Shown: positions 25,565-32,172 of the stretch, one piece after another
Layout: each line of letters opens with the position of its first letter
How positions within the stretch are numbered: position 1 is the stretch's first letter
Virus record (IMG/VR): IMGVR_UViG_3300042868_003826
Coordinates: 1 to 32,172 of that record
DNA length: 32,172 nucleotides
Direction: 5' to 3' (one strand)
From: a virus
Program-made: the position numbers and the translations under genes
Notes under the pieces: model-generated
The model's input: the letters and a program-made list of their open reading frames with translations, nothing else
Told to the model about the DNA's origin: nothing
Database searches by the model: none

Positions 25565-27478
25565 ATGGCAACCGCACCCACACCTGAAGCATTTGAAGCA
25601 TTAGAAGAAAAAGTAAGAGGCCTGACAGAGTCTCTTCAAGACGCTAATAAAAAAACAAGTGGTTTAGCTCAGGCTAGCAGCCAAGCTATGAAGCAACTCG
25701 GAACAGGAGTTACTGGATTTACCACAGCTATAGCTGACGGCAAACAAGGTGCCAGTGTATTCAACGGTGCAATCAATTCTAGTAAAGATGCACTGAACAC
25801 AATGTTCAAAGAACTAGGGCCATTGGGTCAAGCATTTAGTAAAGTTACTGATTTTGCCGCAGCATACATTGTTAAAGCTAATCAGCAAAGCGATGCGTTA
25901 TTCAAAAGTTTTCAAGATCTAAGTAGAGTTGGTGGTGCCGGTGCCGAAGGTATGTCTGGCGTGTTTGCTGACATGCAGAAGTTTGGTCTGACAATGAATC
26001 AATTGCCTGATTTTGGCGCAATGATTGCTCAGAACAGTGAAGCGTTAGCAGTAATGGGCGGCACAGTTAGTCAAGGTACCAAGGCATTTGCAGGGGTTGC
26101 TTCTAGCATACAACAGTCTGGGTTACAGTCTGAATTTGAACGCATGGGGTTGACTACCAAGAATATCAACGAAGGCACAGCAAATTACCTAAGAATACAA
26201 ACATTAACTAGTGCCGGTGCTGTTAAAACTCAAGCAGAACTCAATACTGGTGCAGCTGAATATATTCGGCAGCAAGATAAACTTAGTCGGCTTACAGGAA
26301 AATCAGCAGATGCACTAGCCAAACAAGAAGAAGCACAGCAGGCCAATGAAAGATATGCTGCGGTATCACTAGAGTTACAGATGAAAGCCGATGCTGCACG
26401 AGCAGCTGGTGATGAAGCTGGTGCCCAAGCAGCCGAAGACCAGATAAAACAAAATAAAGAATTATTAGCAAGAACACCCGAGGCATTGAAACAAGGTGTT
26501 ATGGATTTGATGAGCGGATTTGTAAATAGTCCAGAAGCCAAAAAAATGTATATCTCATTGCCTGAGATGTCTCAGTCAATTATAAGCCAAAACTTCAAAG
26601 CGTCGCAACTTATCGATAAAGGTGCCAAAGAAGCTGATGCAAATACTAAAAGAAATATAGGATTAGCTAAAGCAGGGTTAAACGATGCAACACAAGCTAG
26701 TTTTGCAGGACAACGAGCACTATCTAAGTTGAAAGGTGAGGAAGCTGAAAAAGAAGCTATTACACAAGCTACTACACTTGCCAAAGGTGGTGATGTAGAT
26801 GTTAACAATCAAGTGGCCATGCGACAAGCACAAACAGCAACTACCATGGCTATGGACAATCTAGTGAATAAAGGTGTAGGTCCTGTTACTGAAGGTCTGC
26901 GAAAATTATCCACAGGCATTGAAAATGTAATCACAGGACTTGACAAGAAATACATAGGTGAAAAAACATCAACCAGTGACACTGGTAGAGGAACAGCAAC
27001 TCCTGCTGCTGCTGGATATGACACCAAATTTAACCCAAAAGATCTAGCAAAATTTCTTGAAGAGTCAGCTGCTAAAGGATATCAAGCCATAGCAGGCCCG
27101 GGCGCGAGCAAGATAACCACTAAAGAAGGAGCTCACGAATATTTGTCTGGAAAATCAAAAAATATTACTGGTGCAACTCCTAAACCAACTGGACCAGTGA
27201 CAACTGGTGCACAGGCACACAGCATACTACAACAAGCAGCAGCCGCAGGGCCAAATACAACTTATCGCACAAATCTTGGAGACACTAGACCAACTACCGA
27301 GGCCGCAGGATCAACGACCCAAGAATCCTCTGCTGGAGGTGGTGCAGATTTAACTCAGGGCATTATGACATTGGCCAACAATATTGGCATGCAAACATCC
27401 AGCATGAACGAACTGGTGGATCTCATGCGCCGAAGCCTTGCAACACAAGGCAAGATACTGCAACAGTCTAGAAATTAA
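25565..27478 (+). CDS. Putative tail tape-measure-like virion protein
   Basis: 637 aa, mostly helical. The N-terminus FEALEEKVRGLTESLQDANK starts a coiled-coil-like region. Then come Gly/Ala-rich amphipathic segments (GTGVTGFTTAIADGKQGASV; ALNTMFKELGPLGQAFSKVT; LPDFGAMIAQNSEALAVMGG), a charged coiled coil at about 253-310 (QEEAQQANERYAAVSLELQM), and a Pro/Thr/Ala-rich low-complexity part from about 475 to 600. It ends with a helical C-terminus (MNELVDLMRRSLATQGKIL). T4 gp29, the tape measure, is 590 aa, so length and composition fit, but I see no decisive gp29 motif. It lies between hub-assembly genes and the portal. Confidence 0.75.
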   Translation: MATAPTPEAFEALEEKVRGLTESLQDANKKTSGLAQASSQAMKQLGTGVTGFTTAIADGKQGASVFNGAINSSKDALNTMFKELGPLGQAFSKVTDFAAAYIVKANQQSDALFKSFQDLSRVGGAGAEGMSGVFADMQKFGLTMNQLPDFGAMIAQNSEALAVMGGTVSQGTKAFAGVASSIQQSGLQSEFERMGLTTKNINEGTANYLRIQTLTSAGAVKTQAELNTGAAEYIRQQDKLSRLTGKSADALAKQEEAQQANERYAAVSLELQMKADAARAAGDEAGAQAAEDQIKQNKELLARTPEALKQGVMDLMSGFVNSPEAKKMYISLPEMSQSIISQNFKASQLIDKGAKEADANTKRNIGLAKAGLNDATQASFAGQRALSKLKGEEAEKEAITQATTLAKGGDVDVNNQVAMRQAQTATTMAMDNLVNKGVGPVTEGLRKLSTGIENVITGLDKKYIGEKTSTSDTGRGTATPAAAGYDTKFNPKDLAKFLEESAAKGYQAIAGPGASKITTKEGAHEYLSGKSKNITGATPKPTGPVTTGAQAHSILQQAAAAGPNTTYRTNLGDTRPTTEAAGSTTQESSAGGGADLTQGIMTLANNIGMQTSSMNELVDLMRRSLATQGKILQQSRN

Positions 27479-27479
27479 C

Positions 27480-27487
27480 AATAAATA
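27480..27487 (+). promoter_or_regulatory. Late-promoter-like AATAAATA upstream of the portal gene
   Basis: One mismatch from TATAAATA, 8 nt before the portal ATG. The spacing is short, so a transcript started here would have almost no leader; the portal gene may instead be read from the upstream promoter. No strong Shine-Dalgarno sequence is seen before this ATG. Confidence 0.35.
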
Positions 27488-27494
27488 ACTCACT

Positions 27495-29303
27495 ATGGCA
27501 GAACCAAAACAAGGCACCGGTTGGAAAAAATATTTCAAAGTCGCAGATTTATCTGGACAGATGAGCCCAATTGCGGGCGGACGAGATCAAGGATTACCCG
27601 GCTATCCTAAAAATGATGGACGTCGTAGCAATCAAGCAGATACTGATTTCAGCTTCCGTAACTATGCCAGCCGACTGCCAGAAGTTTACTCAGGGCATCC
27701 TAACCGTATTGAACGTTATAATCAGTACGAAAACATGGATGCGGACAGTGAAGTTAATGCATGTTTAGACATTATTTCTGAGTTCTCTACACAGCTAAAC
27801 GAACACAATGACACACCGTTTGACATAACATACAACGATGATCCAACTGATCACGAAATTGAAATTATCCGCAAACAGATGCAGCAATGGGTCAAGCTGA
27901 ACAAGCTGGATCAACGCATATTCAAACTGTTCCGCAACACAATCAAGTACGGTGATCAGATTTTTGTACGTGATCCAGAAACATTTGAAATGTACTGGGT
28001 GGACATGAGCAAAGTAGTGCGTGTGATCGTGAATGAAAACGAAGGCAAGCGCCCAGAACAATACATCATTCGTGACATTAATCCCAACTTCCAGAACTTA
28101 ACTGTGGCAGCTAAAACCACAACTGACTTCATGGTTAATCCAAGTTCCGGCGGCGCAGGCGGTATCGGCGGCAGCATGCAAGGCGGCGGCTATACCGCGC
28201 CTAGTTCAGCCATGAGCGGCGCCAGCAGATTCAATCGTGCCGTAAATGAAACTTGTATTGATGCCAAACACGTGGTGCATATGAGCTTGAACGAAGGTTT
28301 AGACACATTCTGGCCATTTGGTAAAAGCATCTTGGAAAACATTTTCAAAGTATTCAAACAAAAAGAACTGTTGGAAGATGCTATGTTGATCTATCGTGTG
28401 CAACGTGCGCCCGAGCGTCGTGTGTTCAAGATTGACGTGGGTAACATGCCCAGCCACATGGCCATGGCGTTTGTAGAGCGTGTGAAGAATGAAATGCATC
28501 AACGTCGTATTCCCACATACGGCGGCGGCGGCCAAAACATCATGGATAGCAGCTATAATCCACTCAGTATTAATGAAGATTTCTTCTTTCCAGTAGGAGT
28601 TGACGGTCGTGGCAGCTCAGTAGATGTATTGCCTGGCGGACAAAATCTTGGTGAAATTGACGATTTAAAGTATTTTAACAACAAAATGGCCCGTGGTTTG
28701 CGTGTGCCTAGCAGCTACTTACCCACAGGCCCAGACGATTCAGATCGTACAATGCAAGACGGTAAAGTGGGTACAGCACTGATTCAAGAGTACAGATTCA
28801 ATCAATATTGCGAACGACTGCAAGCATTGATCATGCAAAAACTAGACGATGAATTCAAAATGTTCCTGCGTTGGAGAGGGTTTAACATTGATGCTGGCCT
28901 GTTCCAGATCAAGTTTAATCCACCACAAAACTTTGCAAGTTATCGTCAAGCTGAACTAGATACATCTCGTATCACAGCGTTCACTAGCTTAGAAGCACTG
29001 CCTTACATGAGCAAAAGATTCTTGTTGGAACGTTTCTTGGGATTGACTGAAGACGAAATTCAGCAAAACTCCAAACTGTGGAAAGAAGAACGCAGCAAGC
29101 CTGAACTAGAAACATCACAAGGACAAGATTTGCGTTCAGTAGGTATCACTCCTGCTGGGTTAGAAAGCGATGTTTCAATGGGTCAAGAGATGGGCAATCT
29201 TGCAGCACCAGGACAAGAAGGCATGAATGCCGGCCCCGGCGGCACAATTGGAAATACGCCAGCAGCCCAACCACCGGCCGCCGCAGCCGCGCCTGGGGCA
29301 TAA
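27495..29303 (+). CDS. gp20: Portal vertex protein gp20
   Basis: 602 aa against 524 in T4. It forms the dodecameric ring at one head vertex through which DNA enters and leaves and on which the prohead starts. Recognisable T4-type blocks: LPEVYSGHPNRIERYNQYEN; DSEVNACLDIISEFSTQ; RNTIKYGDQIFVRDPETFEM; WPFGKSILENIFKVFKQKEL, then EDAMLIYRVQRAPERRVF; FFFPVGVDGRGSSVDVLPGG; and LGEIDDLKYFNNKMARGLRV. A glycine/serine-rich insert (GGAGGIGGSMQGGGY, about residues 217-231) and a Pro/Ala-rich C-terminal tail account for part of the extra length. It is followed after 7 nt by a small ORF and then the prohead genes. Confidence 0.93.
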   Translation: MAEPKQGTGWKKYFKVADLSGQMSPIAGGRDQGLPGYPKNDGRRSNQADTDFSFRNYASRLPEVYSGHPNRIERYNQYENMDADSEVNACLDIISEFSTQLNEHNDTPFDITYNDDPTDHEIEIIRKQMQQWVKLNKLDQRIFKLFRNTIKYGDQIFVRDPETFEMYWVDMSKVVRVIVNENEGKRPEQYIIRDINPNFQNLTVAAKTTTDFMVNPSSGGAGGIGGSMQGGGYTAPSSAMSGASRFNRAVNETCIDAKHVVHMSLNEGLDTFWPFGKSILENIFKVFKQKELLEDAMLIYRVQRAPERRVFKIDVGNMPSHMAMAFVERVKNEMHQRRIPTYGGGGQNIMDSSYNPLSINEDFFFPVGVDGRGSSVDVLPGGQNLGEIDDLKYFNNKMARGLRVPSSYLPTGPDDSDRTMQDGKVGTALIQEYRFNQYCERLQALIMQKLDDEFKMFLRWRGFNIDAGLFQIKFNPPQNFASYRQAELDTSRITAFTSLEALPYMSKRFLLERFLGLTEDEIQQNSKLWKEERSKPELETSQGQDLRSVGITPAGLESDVSMGQEMGNLAAPGQEGMNAGPGGTIGNTPAAQPPAAAAAPGA

Positions 29304-29310
29304 ATACTTC

Positions 29311-29529
29311 ATGATCCTTAACGAGCTTTACGAACGTAGTCCCAGTGCATATCAAGATGTAGCCGCTGATAATACTCAGCCTCATATTGGTCAATTACGT
29401 AAGACCAAGCTAACATTAATGCAGTTGAACAAATTGCGAAAAATGAATGATACCAGGACTTTTGAGTATAATGAAAAGCTAAAAGACATTAGAACTCAAT
29501 ATGCTCCACCAGCTGTGCCAGCTGCGTAA
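29311..29529 (+). CDS. Small hypothetical protein between portal and prohead core
   Basis: 72 aa, starting MILNELYERSPSAYQD. The chosen ATG is 7 nt after the portal stop; the same frame is open upstream but that part lies inside the portal gene and is a shadow. The protein is charged and helical (LRKTKLTLMQLNKLRKMNDT) and ends in a Pro/Ala tail (APPAVPAA). No family is assigned. Its place equals that of small prohead or head proteins after gp20 in T4-like phages, so a minor head or assembly role is an inference. A CATAAATA sequence overlaps the portal stop but is too close to the ATG for a normal promoter. Confidence 0.7.
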   Translation: MILNELYERSPSAYQDVAADNTQPHIGQLRKTKLTLMQLNKLRKMNDTRTFEYNEKLKDIRTQYAPPAVPAA

Positions 29530-29553
29530 TAATTGCGTCATAATTGACAAAAA

Positions 29554-29580
29554 ACCAGTCATAACTGGTATATTTTTCTC
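29554..29580 (+). terminator. Intrinsic terminator after the portal / 72-aa genes
   Basis: ACCAGT and ACTGGT (6 bp) with a CATA loop are followed by ATATTTTTCTC. It lies 25 nt after the 72-aa gene and directly upstream of a new late-promoter-like element, so it separates the portal and prohead-core transcripts. Confidence 0.68.
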
Positions 29581-29587
29581 TTAAATT

Positions 29588-29595
29588 GTAAATAT
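29588..29595 (+). promoter_or_regulatory. Late-promoter-like GTAAATAT for the prohead core operon
   Basis: GTAAATAT shares the TAAATA core and lies 57 nt before the ATG at 29652. A hairpin plus T-run immediately precedes it, as upstream of gp6 and the 506-aa gene. Confidence 0.5.
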
Positions 29596-29643
29596 AGATA
29601 TACATTTTGCCGGGTGGCAAGATTAACGAATATCTAATAGGAG
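29596..29643 (+). promoter_or_regulatory. Structured 5' leader of the prohead core gene
   Basis: An outer helix AGATAT (29596-29601) pairs with ATATCT (29630-29635). Inside it TTTTGCC (29605-29611) pairs with GGCAAGA (29616-29622) around a GGGT loop. The Shine-Dalgarno AGGAG (29639-29643) begins four bases after the outer helix and 8 nt before the ATG, so the fold could set ribosome access or RNA stability. Found by eye; no covariation evidence. Confidence 0.5.
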
Positions 29644-29651
29644 CCAGTTAA

Positions 29652-30491
29652 ATGAGTAAAAATCAGTTTGAAAAGTTGATTGAATATGTTATCAACGACG
29701 AAGATGCCAAAGCCAAAGAACTTTTTCATCAAATCGTAGTTTCCAAGAGTCGTCAGATCTATGAAAACATCATGCAAGATGAAGAAATAGAAGAAGACAA
29801 TGCCATGGGTGAAGAGCCAGTTGAAGTTGACACCGACATGAGTGAAAGCGACGAACTAGGCGGAAGCCAAAGCGGCGACATGATCGATGATGTAGAAACT
29901 GAAGAATCAGGCATGATGGAAACTGATGATGATTCAGAGTTTGATGACGGTGCAGAAGAAGCCGGCGACGACTTGACTCATGATCTTGAAGGCGAGCACG
30001 ACATGGGCGGCGAAGAAGCTGCTACCAAAGGCGACGTGATGGATCTAGCTGACAAGTTGGATGAACTCATGGCTGAATTTGAGCACATGATGGGCAGCGG
30101 CGACGACATGGGTGGAGATGACATGGGCGACGACGGCATGGGCGAAATTGAAGTTGATGCTGATGAATTTGAAACTGAAGGAATGATGGAAAACATCACC
30201 CTGAAGCAAGTACATCCTAAGACTACTACCCACGAAGAAGGTGACGGCAAAGCTGGTCCTGTAGCATTTAATGCTGGGCAAACTGGCATGGCTGGTCGTC
30301 CTGTAAAAGCTGGACAAGCAGAAGGCGGTCACCACGATACTGCTGCTTACAAGAACACTACAAAAGATCTAATTGGCAAAGTTGGTAACTCACCTGCGCA
30401 AGCCAAGCAAGATCTCAAGCCTGCAACCAAGCCACACTTGGGTCAAGCTACAGGTGTAAACACACGTACACCGTTCCCTAAAGGCAAGTAA
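29652..30491 (+). CDS. gp67: Prohead core protein, gp67/gp68-like, acidic
   Basis: 279 aa. The first ~50 residues (FEKLIEYVINDEDAKAKELF, then a KSRQIYENIM helix) correspond in pattern to the N-terminus of T4 gp67 (LIEAIKSNDLVAARKLFAEA), which is followed by a highly acidic tail. Here the acidic part is much longer (about residues 44-180, Asp/Glu/Met/Gly-rich), and a less acidic C-terminal region with HPKTTTHEEGDGKAGP and GVNTRTPFPKGK follows. T4 gp67 is 80 aa and gp68 is 141 aa; both are core proteins that are degraded by the gp21 protease during head maturation. The location immediately before gp21 agrees. Ribosome site AGGAG at 8 nt. Confidence 0.75.
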   Translation: MSKNQFEKLIEYVINDEDAKAKELFHQIVVSKSRQIYENIMQDEEIEEDNAMGEEPVEVDTDMSESDELGGSQSGDMIDDVETEESGMMETDDDSEFDDGAEEAGDDLTHDLEGEHDMGGEEAATKGDVMDLADKLDELMAEFEHMMGSGDDMGGDDMGDDGMGEIEVDADEFETEGMMENITLKQVHPKTTTHEEGDGKAGPVAFNAGQTGMAGRPVKAGQAEGGHHDTAAYKNTTKDLIGKVGNSPAQAKQDLKPATKPHLGQATGVNTRTPFPKGK

Positions 30492-30497
30492 TCAGCG

Positions 30498-31139
30498 ATG
30501 AAATACTTACAGGAACATCTCAACTTCAACCAAGCCAAGATTCGTGTCTTGCTTGAAGATGGTCCTGACGGCAAAGAAAAGACCCTGTACATGGAAGGTA
30601 TATGTATCGAAGGCGGAGTTAAAAACGCTAACGAACGTGTGTATCCTGTACAGGAGATTTCCAGAGCAGTACAATCCATCAATGAGCAATTGGTAAACGG
30701 TTATTCAGTGCTGGGTGAAGTAGATCACCCTGAAGATTTGAAAATCAACCTGGACAGAGTAAGTCATTGCATCGACAAGATGTGGATGGACGGACCTGCT
30801 GGGTATGGTAAGTTAAGAATATTACCCACACCTATGGGACAACTGGTTAAGACCATGTTGGATTCGGGTGTAAAACTCGGAGTTTCGAGCCGTGGTTCCG
30901 GTAACGTGAACGAAGGCAACGGACATGTCAGTGACTTTGAAATAGTCACTGTAGATATTGTTGCTCAGCCCAGTGCCCCGCATGCATATCCTCGTGCAAT
31001 TTATGAAGGACTTCGCAATATGAAGTACGGTCATAAAGTGTTAGAGATTGCCAAGGACGCAGGTCAGAACAGCAAGGTACAGAGATTTTTGCGTGAGGAA
31101 GTAAAACGCCTTATCAAAGATCTCAAAATTAAGGAGTAA
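30498..31139 (+). CDS. gp21: Prohead core protease gp21
   Basis: 213 aa, essentially the length of T4 gp21 (212 aa). This is a serine protease of the herpesvirus-assemblin-like type that is activated inside the prohead and cleaves core proteins and the capsid. Visible motifs: YMEGICIEGGVKNANERVYP near the N-terminus; GEVDHPE with His77, the likely catalytic histidine; GVSSRGSGN with Ser130/Ser131, the nucleophile region; and FEIVTVDIVAQPSAPHA, with Asp153 in the conserved segment. The gene starts 6 nt after the prohead core gene, and its end carries the ribosome site (AAGGAG) for the next gene. Confidence 0.93.
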   Translation: MKYLQEHLNFNQAKIRVLLEDGPDGKEKTLYMEGICIEGGVKNANERVYPVQEISRAVQSINEQLVNGYSVLGEVDHPEDLKINLDRVSHCIDKMWMDGPAGYGKLRILPTPMGQLVKTMLDSGVKLGVSSRGSGNVNEGNGHVSDFEIVTVDIVAQPSAPHAYPRAIYEGLRNMKYGHKVLEIAKDAGQNSKVQRFLREEVKRLIKDLKIKE

Positions 31140-31142
31140 AGC

Positions 31143-32172
31143 ATGCTAGATGCAATCAAACCATTGCTAGATAGCGGCCTGATCAACGAAGACGTCAGTC
31201 AAGAACTCAACGAAGCTTGGGAATCTAAACTGACAGAAGCACGTGAGCAGGTTCGAGTAGAACTACGTGAAGAGTTTGCTCAACGCTACGAGCACGATAA
31301 GACAGTGATGGTTGAAGCCTTAGACAAGATGATGACAGAAAGTCTCACCGGTGAACTCGCTGAGTTTGCTCAAGAGAAAGCTGCCCTGCGTGAAGATCGT
31401 GTGAAGTTTCAATCCAAGATGAAAGAAAGTGCTGTGAAGTTTAACAATTTCATGGTAACAAAATTATCTGAAGAAATCAGCGAATTACGCAAAGACCGCA
31501 AGCAGCACAATGAAGGACTAGAAAAACTAGAACACTTCATGGTGCATGCATTGGCTCGTGAGATCCAAGAATTTGCCCAAGACAAACGTGATGTAGTGGA
31601 AACTAAAGTACGTTTGGTGCGTGAAGCACGTGGTAAGTTAGAAAATCTCAAAGCACGCTTTGTAAAAGAAAGTGCTGAAAAAATGAGTCGAGCTGTTAGC
31701 CATCACTTGAAGGCTGAACTTAGTCAGTTACATGAAGACATCCAAGTTGCTCGCGAGAACAGCTTTGGTCGTCGTATTTTTGAAGCGTATGCTGCAGAAT
31801 TTGGTGCCACTCATCTCAATGAGAAAGCCGAAGTTCGCAAGTTGCAAAACACCATCGCTGCAAGAGAACATCAACTGTCCGAGGCCATTAAACTCAGTCA
31901 CAAGGCGAAAGTCTTGGTTGAGTCCAAGGAACGTGAAATACGTGTGATCCGTGAATCCAATGTGCGTCAAAACACATTAGACGATCTGCTTTCTCCTCTT
32001 AACGAAGAGAAGCGTGAAGTCATGCGTAATTTACTCGAAAGCGTGCAGACACCTCGTCTGAAAAACGCTTTTGAAAAGTATCTACCAGCAGTATTAGCTG
32101 AAGGCAAATCTGTAAAAGCCCGCCAGGTGATTTCAGAAAATGTGTCAGAAGTAACTGGTAATAAAACTGCTC
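31143..32172 (+). CDS. gp22: Prohead scaffold protein gp22-like, 3' end beyond the window
   Basis: Open from the ATG at 31143 to the edge (343 codons). AAGGAG at the gp21 stop gives the ribosome site. The protein starts MLDAIKPLLDSGLINEDVSQ and is almost wholly charged alpha helix with coiled-coil character (REQVRVELREEFAQRYEHDK; EEISELRKDRKQHNEGLEKL), with a more conserved C-terminal part (ENSFGRRIFEAYAAEFGATH; NAFEKYLPAVLAEGK). This fits gp22, the main internal scaffold of the T4 prohead (269 aa), which gp21 destroys at maturation. It is longer than T4 gp22, as in distant relatives. Position after gp21 agrees, and gp23 should follow. Confidence 0.88.
   Translation, partial: MLDAIKPLLDSGLINEDVSQELNEAWESKLTEAREQVRVELREEFAQRYEHDKTVMVEALDKMMTESLTGELAEFAQEKAALREDRVKFQSKMKESAVKFNNFMVTKLSEEISELRKDRKQHNEGLEKLEHFMVHALAREIQEFAQDKRDVVETKVRLVREARGKLENLKARFVKESAEKMSRAVSHHLKAELSQLHEDIQVARENSFGRRIFEAYAAEFGATHLNEKAEVRKLQNTIAAREHQLSEAIKLSHKAKVLVESKEREIRVIRESNVRQNTLDDLLSPLNEEKREVMRNLLESVQTPRLKNAFEKYLPAVLAEGKSVKARQVISENVSEVTGNKTA

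Noticed and set aside
29299-29306. CATAAATA as late promoter of the 72-aa gene
   Set aside because: It ends 4 nt before the ATG, too close for a normal transcription start, and overlaps the portal stop codon.

Overview
The window is a contiguous piece of a large T4-like contractile-tailed phage genome (myovirus, T4 superfamily). The genes I can assign are T4-type: baseplate wedge gp6, gp25 and gp53; a gp5-like spike; hub-assembly gp26 and gp51; late sigma factor gp55; recombination nuclease gp47/gp46; portal gp20; prohead core gp67; prohead protease gp21; and scaffold gp22. The order gp55-gp47-gp46 and gp20-(small ORF)-gp67-gp21-gp22 resembles the distant T4 relatives known from cyanobacteria and other aquatic bacteria more than coliphage T4. 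There is a near-consensus sigma-70 promoter, so the host is a bacterium, but the sequence does not say which one. No tRNA, CRISPR array or integrase was seen.

Layout. (1) 1-17960, minus strand: one late tail/baseplate operon read right to left. In transcription order it holds a 506-aa repeat-bearing tail protein, gp53, two uncharacterised virion proteins (514 and 555 aa), a gp5-like spike without a visible lysozyme domain, a 398-aa protein with 8-aa repeats, gp25, gp6 and a giant ORF of more than 2,090 codons that runs off the left edge in the position of T4 gp7. Many junctions are TAATG or ATGA overlaps. (2) 17961-18070: a divergent control region. (3) 18071-23237, plus strand: gp55, gp47, gp46, a radical SAM/SPASM protein and a GIY-YIG nuclease, with gp47/gp46/radical SAM translationally coupled by ATGA overlaps. 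(4) 23238-23638: a convergent, unexplained, apparently structured intergenic stretch that ends in a small interrupted reading frame. (5) 23639-25501, minus strand: gp26 and gp51, then a free-standing HNH/NUMOD3 homing-type endonuclease with its own late promoter. (6) 25565-32172, plus strand: a putative tape-measure protein and the head-assembly module (portal, small ORF, prohead core, protease, scaffold). The major capsid gene gp23 would be expected just beyond the right edge.

Regulation. TATAAATA-like elements typical of T4-type late promoters lie upstream of several structural genes and the HNH gene, which fits with gp55 being encoded here. Three of them sit just downstream of a hairpin. 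Two of these hairpin-plus-promoter modules (upstream of gp6 and of the 506-aa gene) are clearly similar to each other. gp55 itself has a host-type promoter, as expected for a gene needed before late transcription.

Most unusual items: the radical SAM/SPASM enzyme coupled to gp46; the structured 400-nt block between GIY-YIG and HNH genes with its interrupted ORF; the shared hairpin/late-promoter module; the giant gp7-position protein; and in-frame tandem repeats in two tail proteins.
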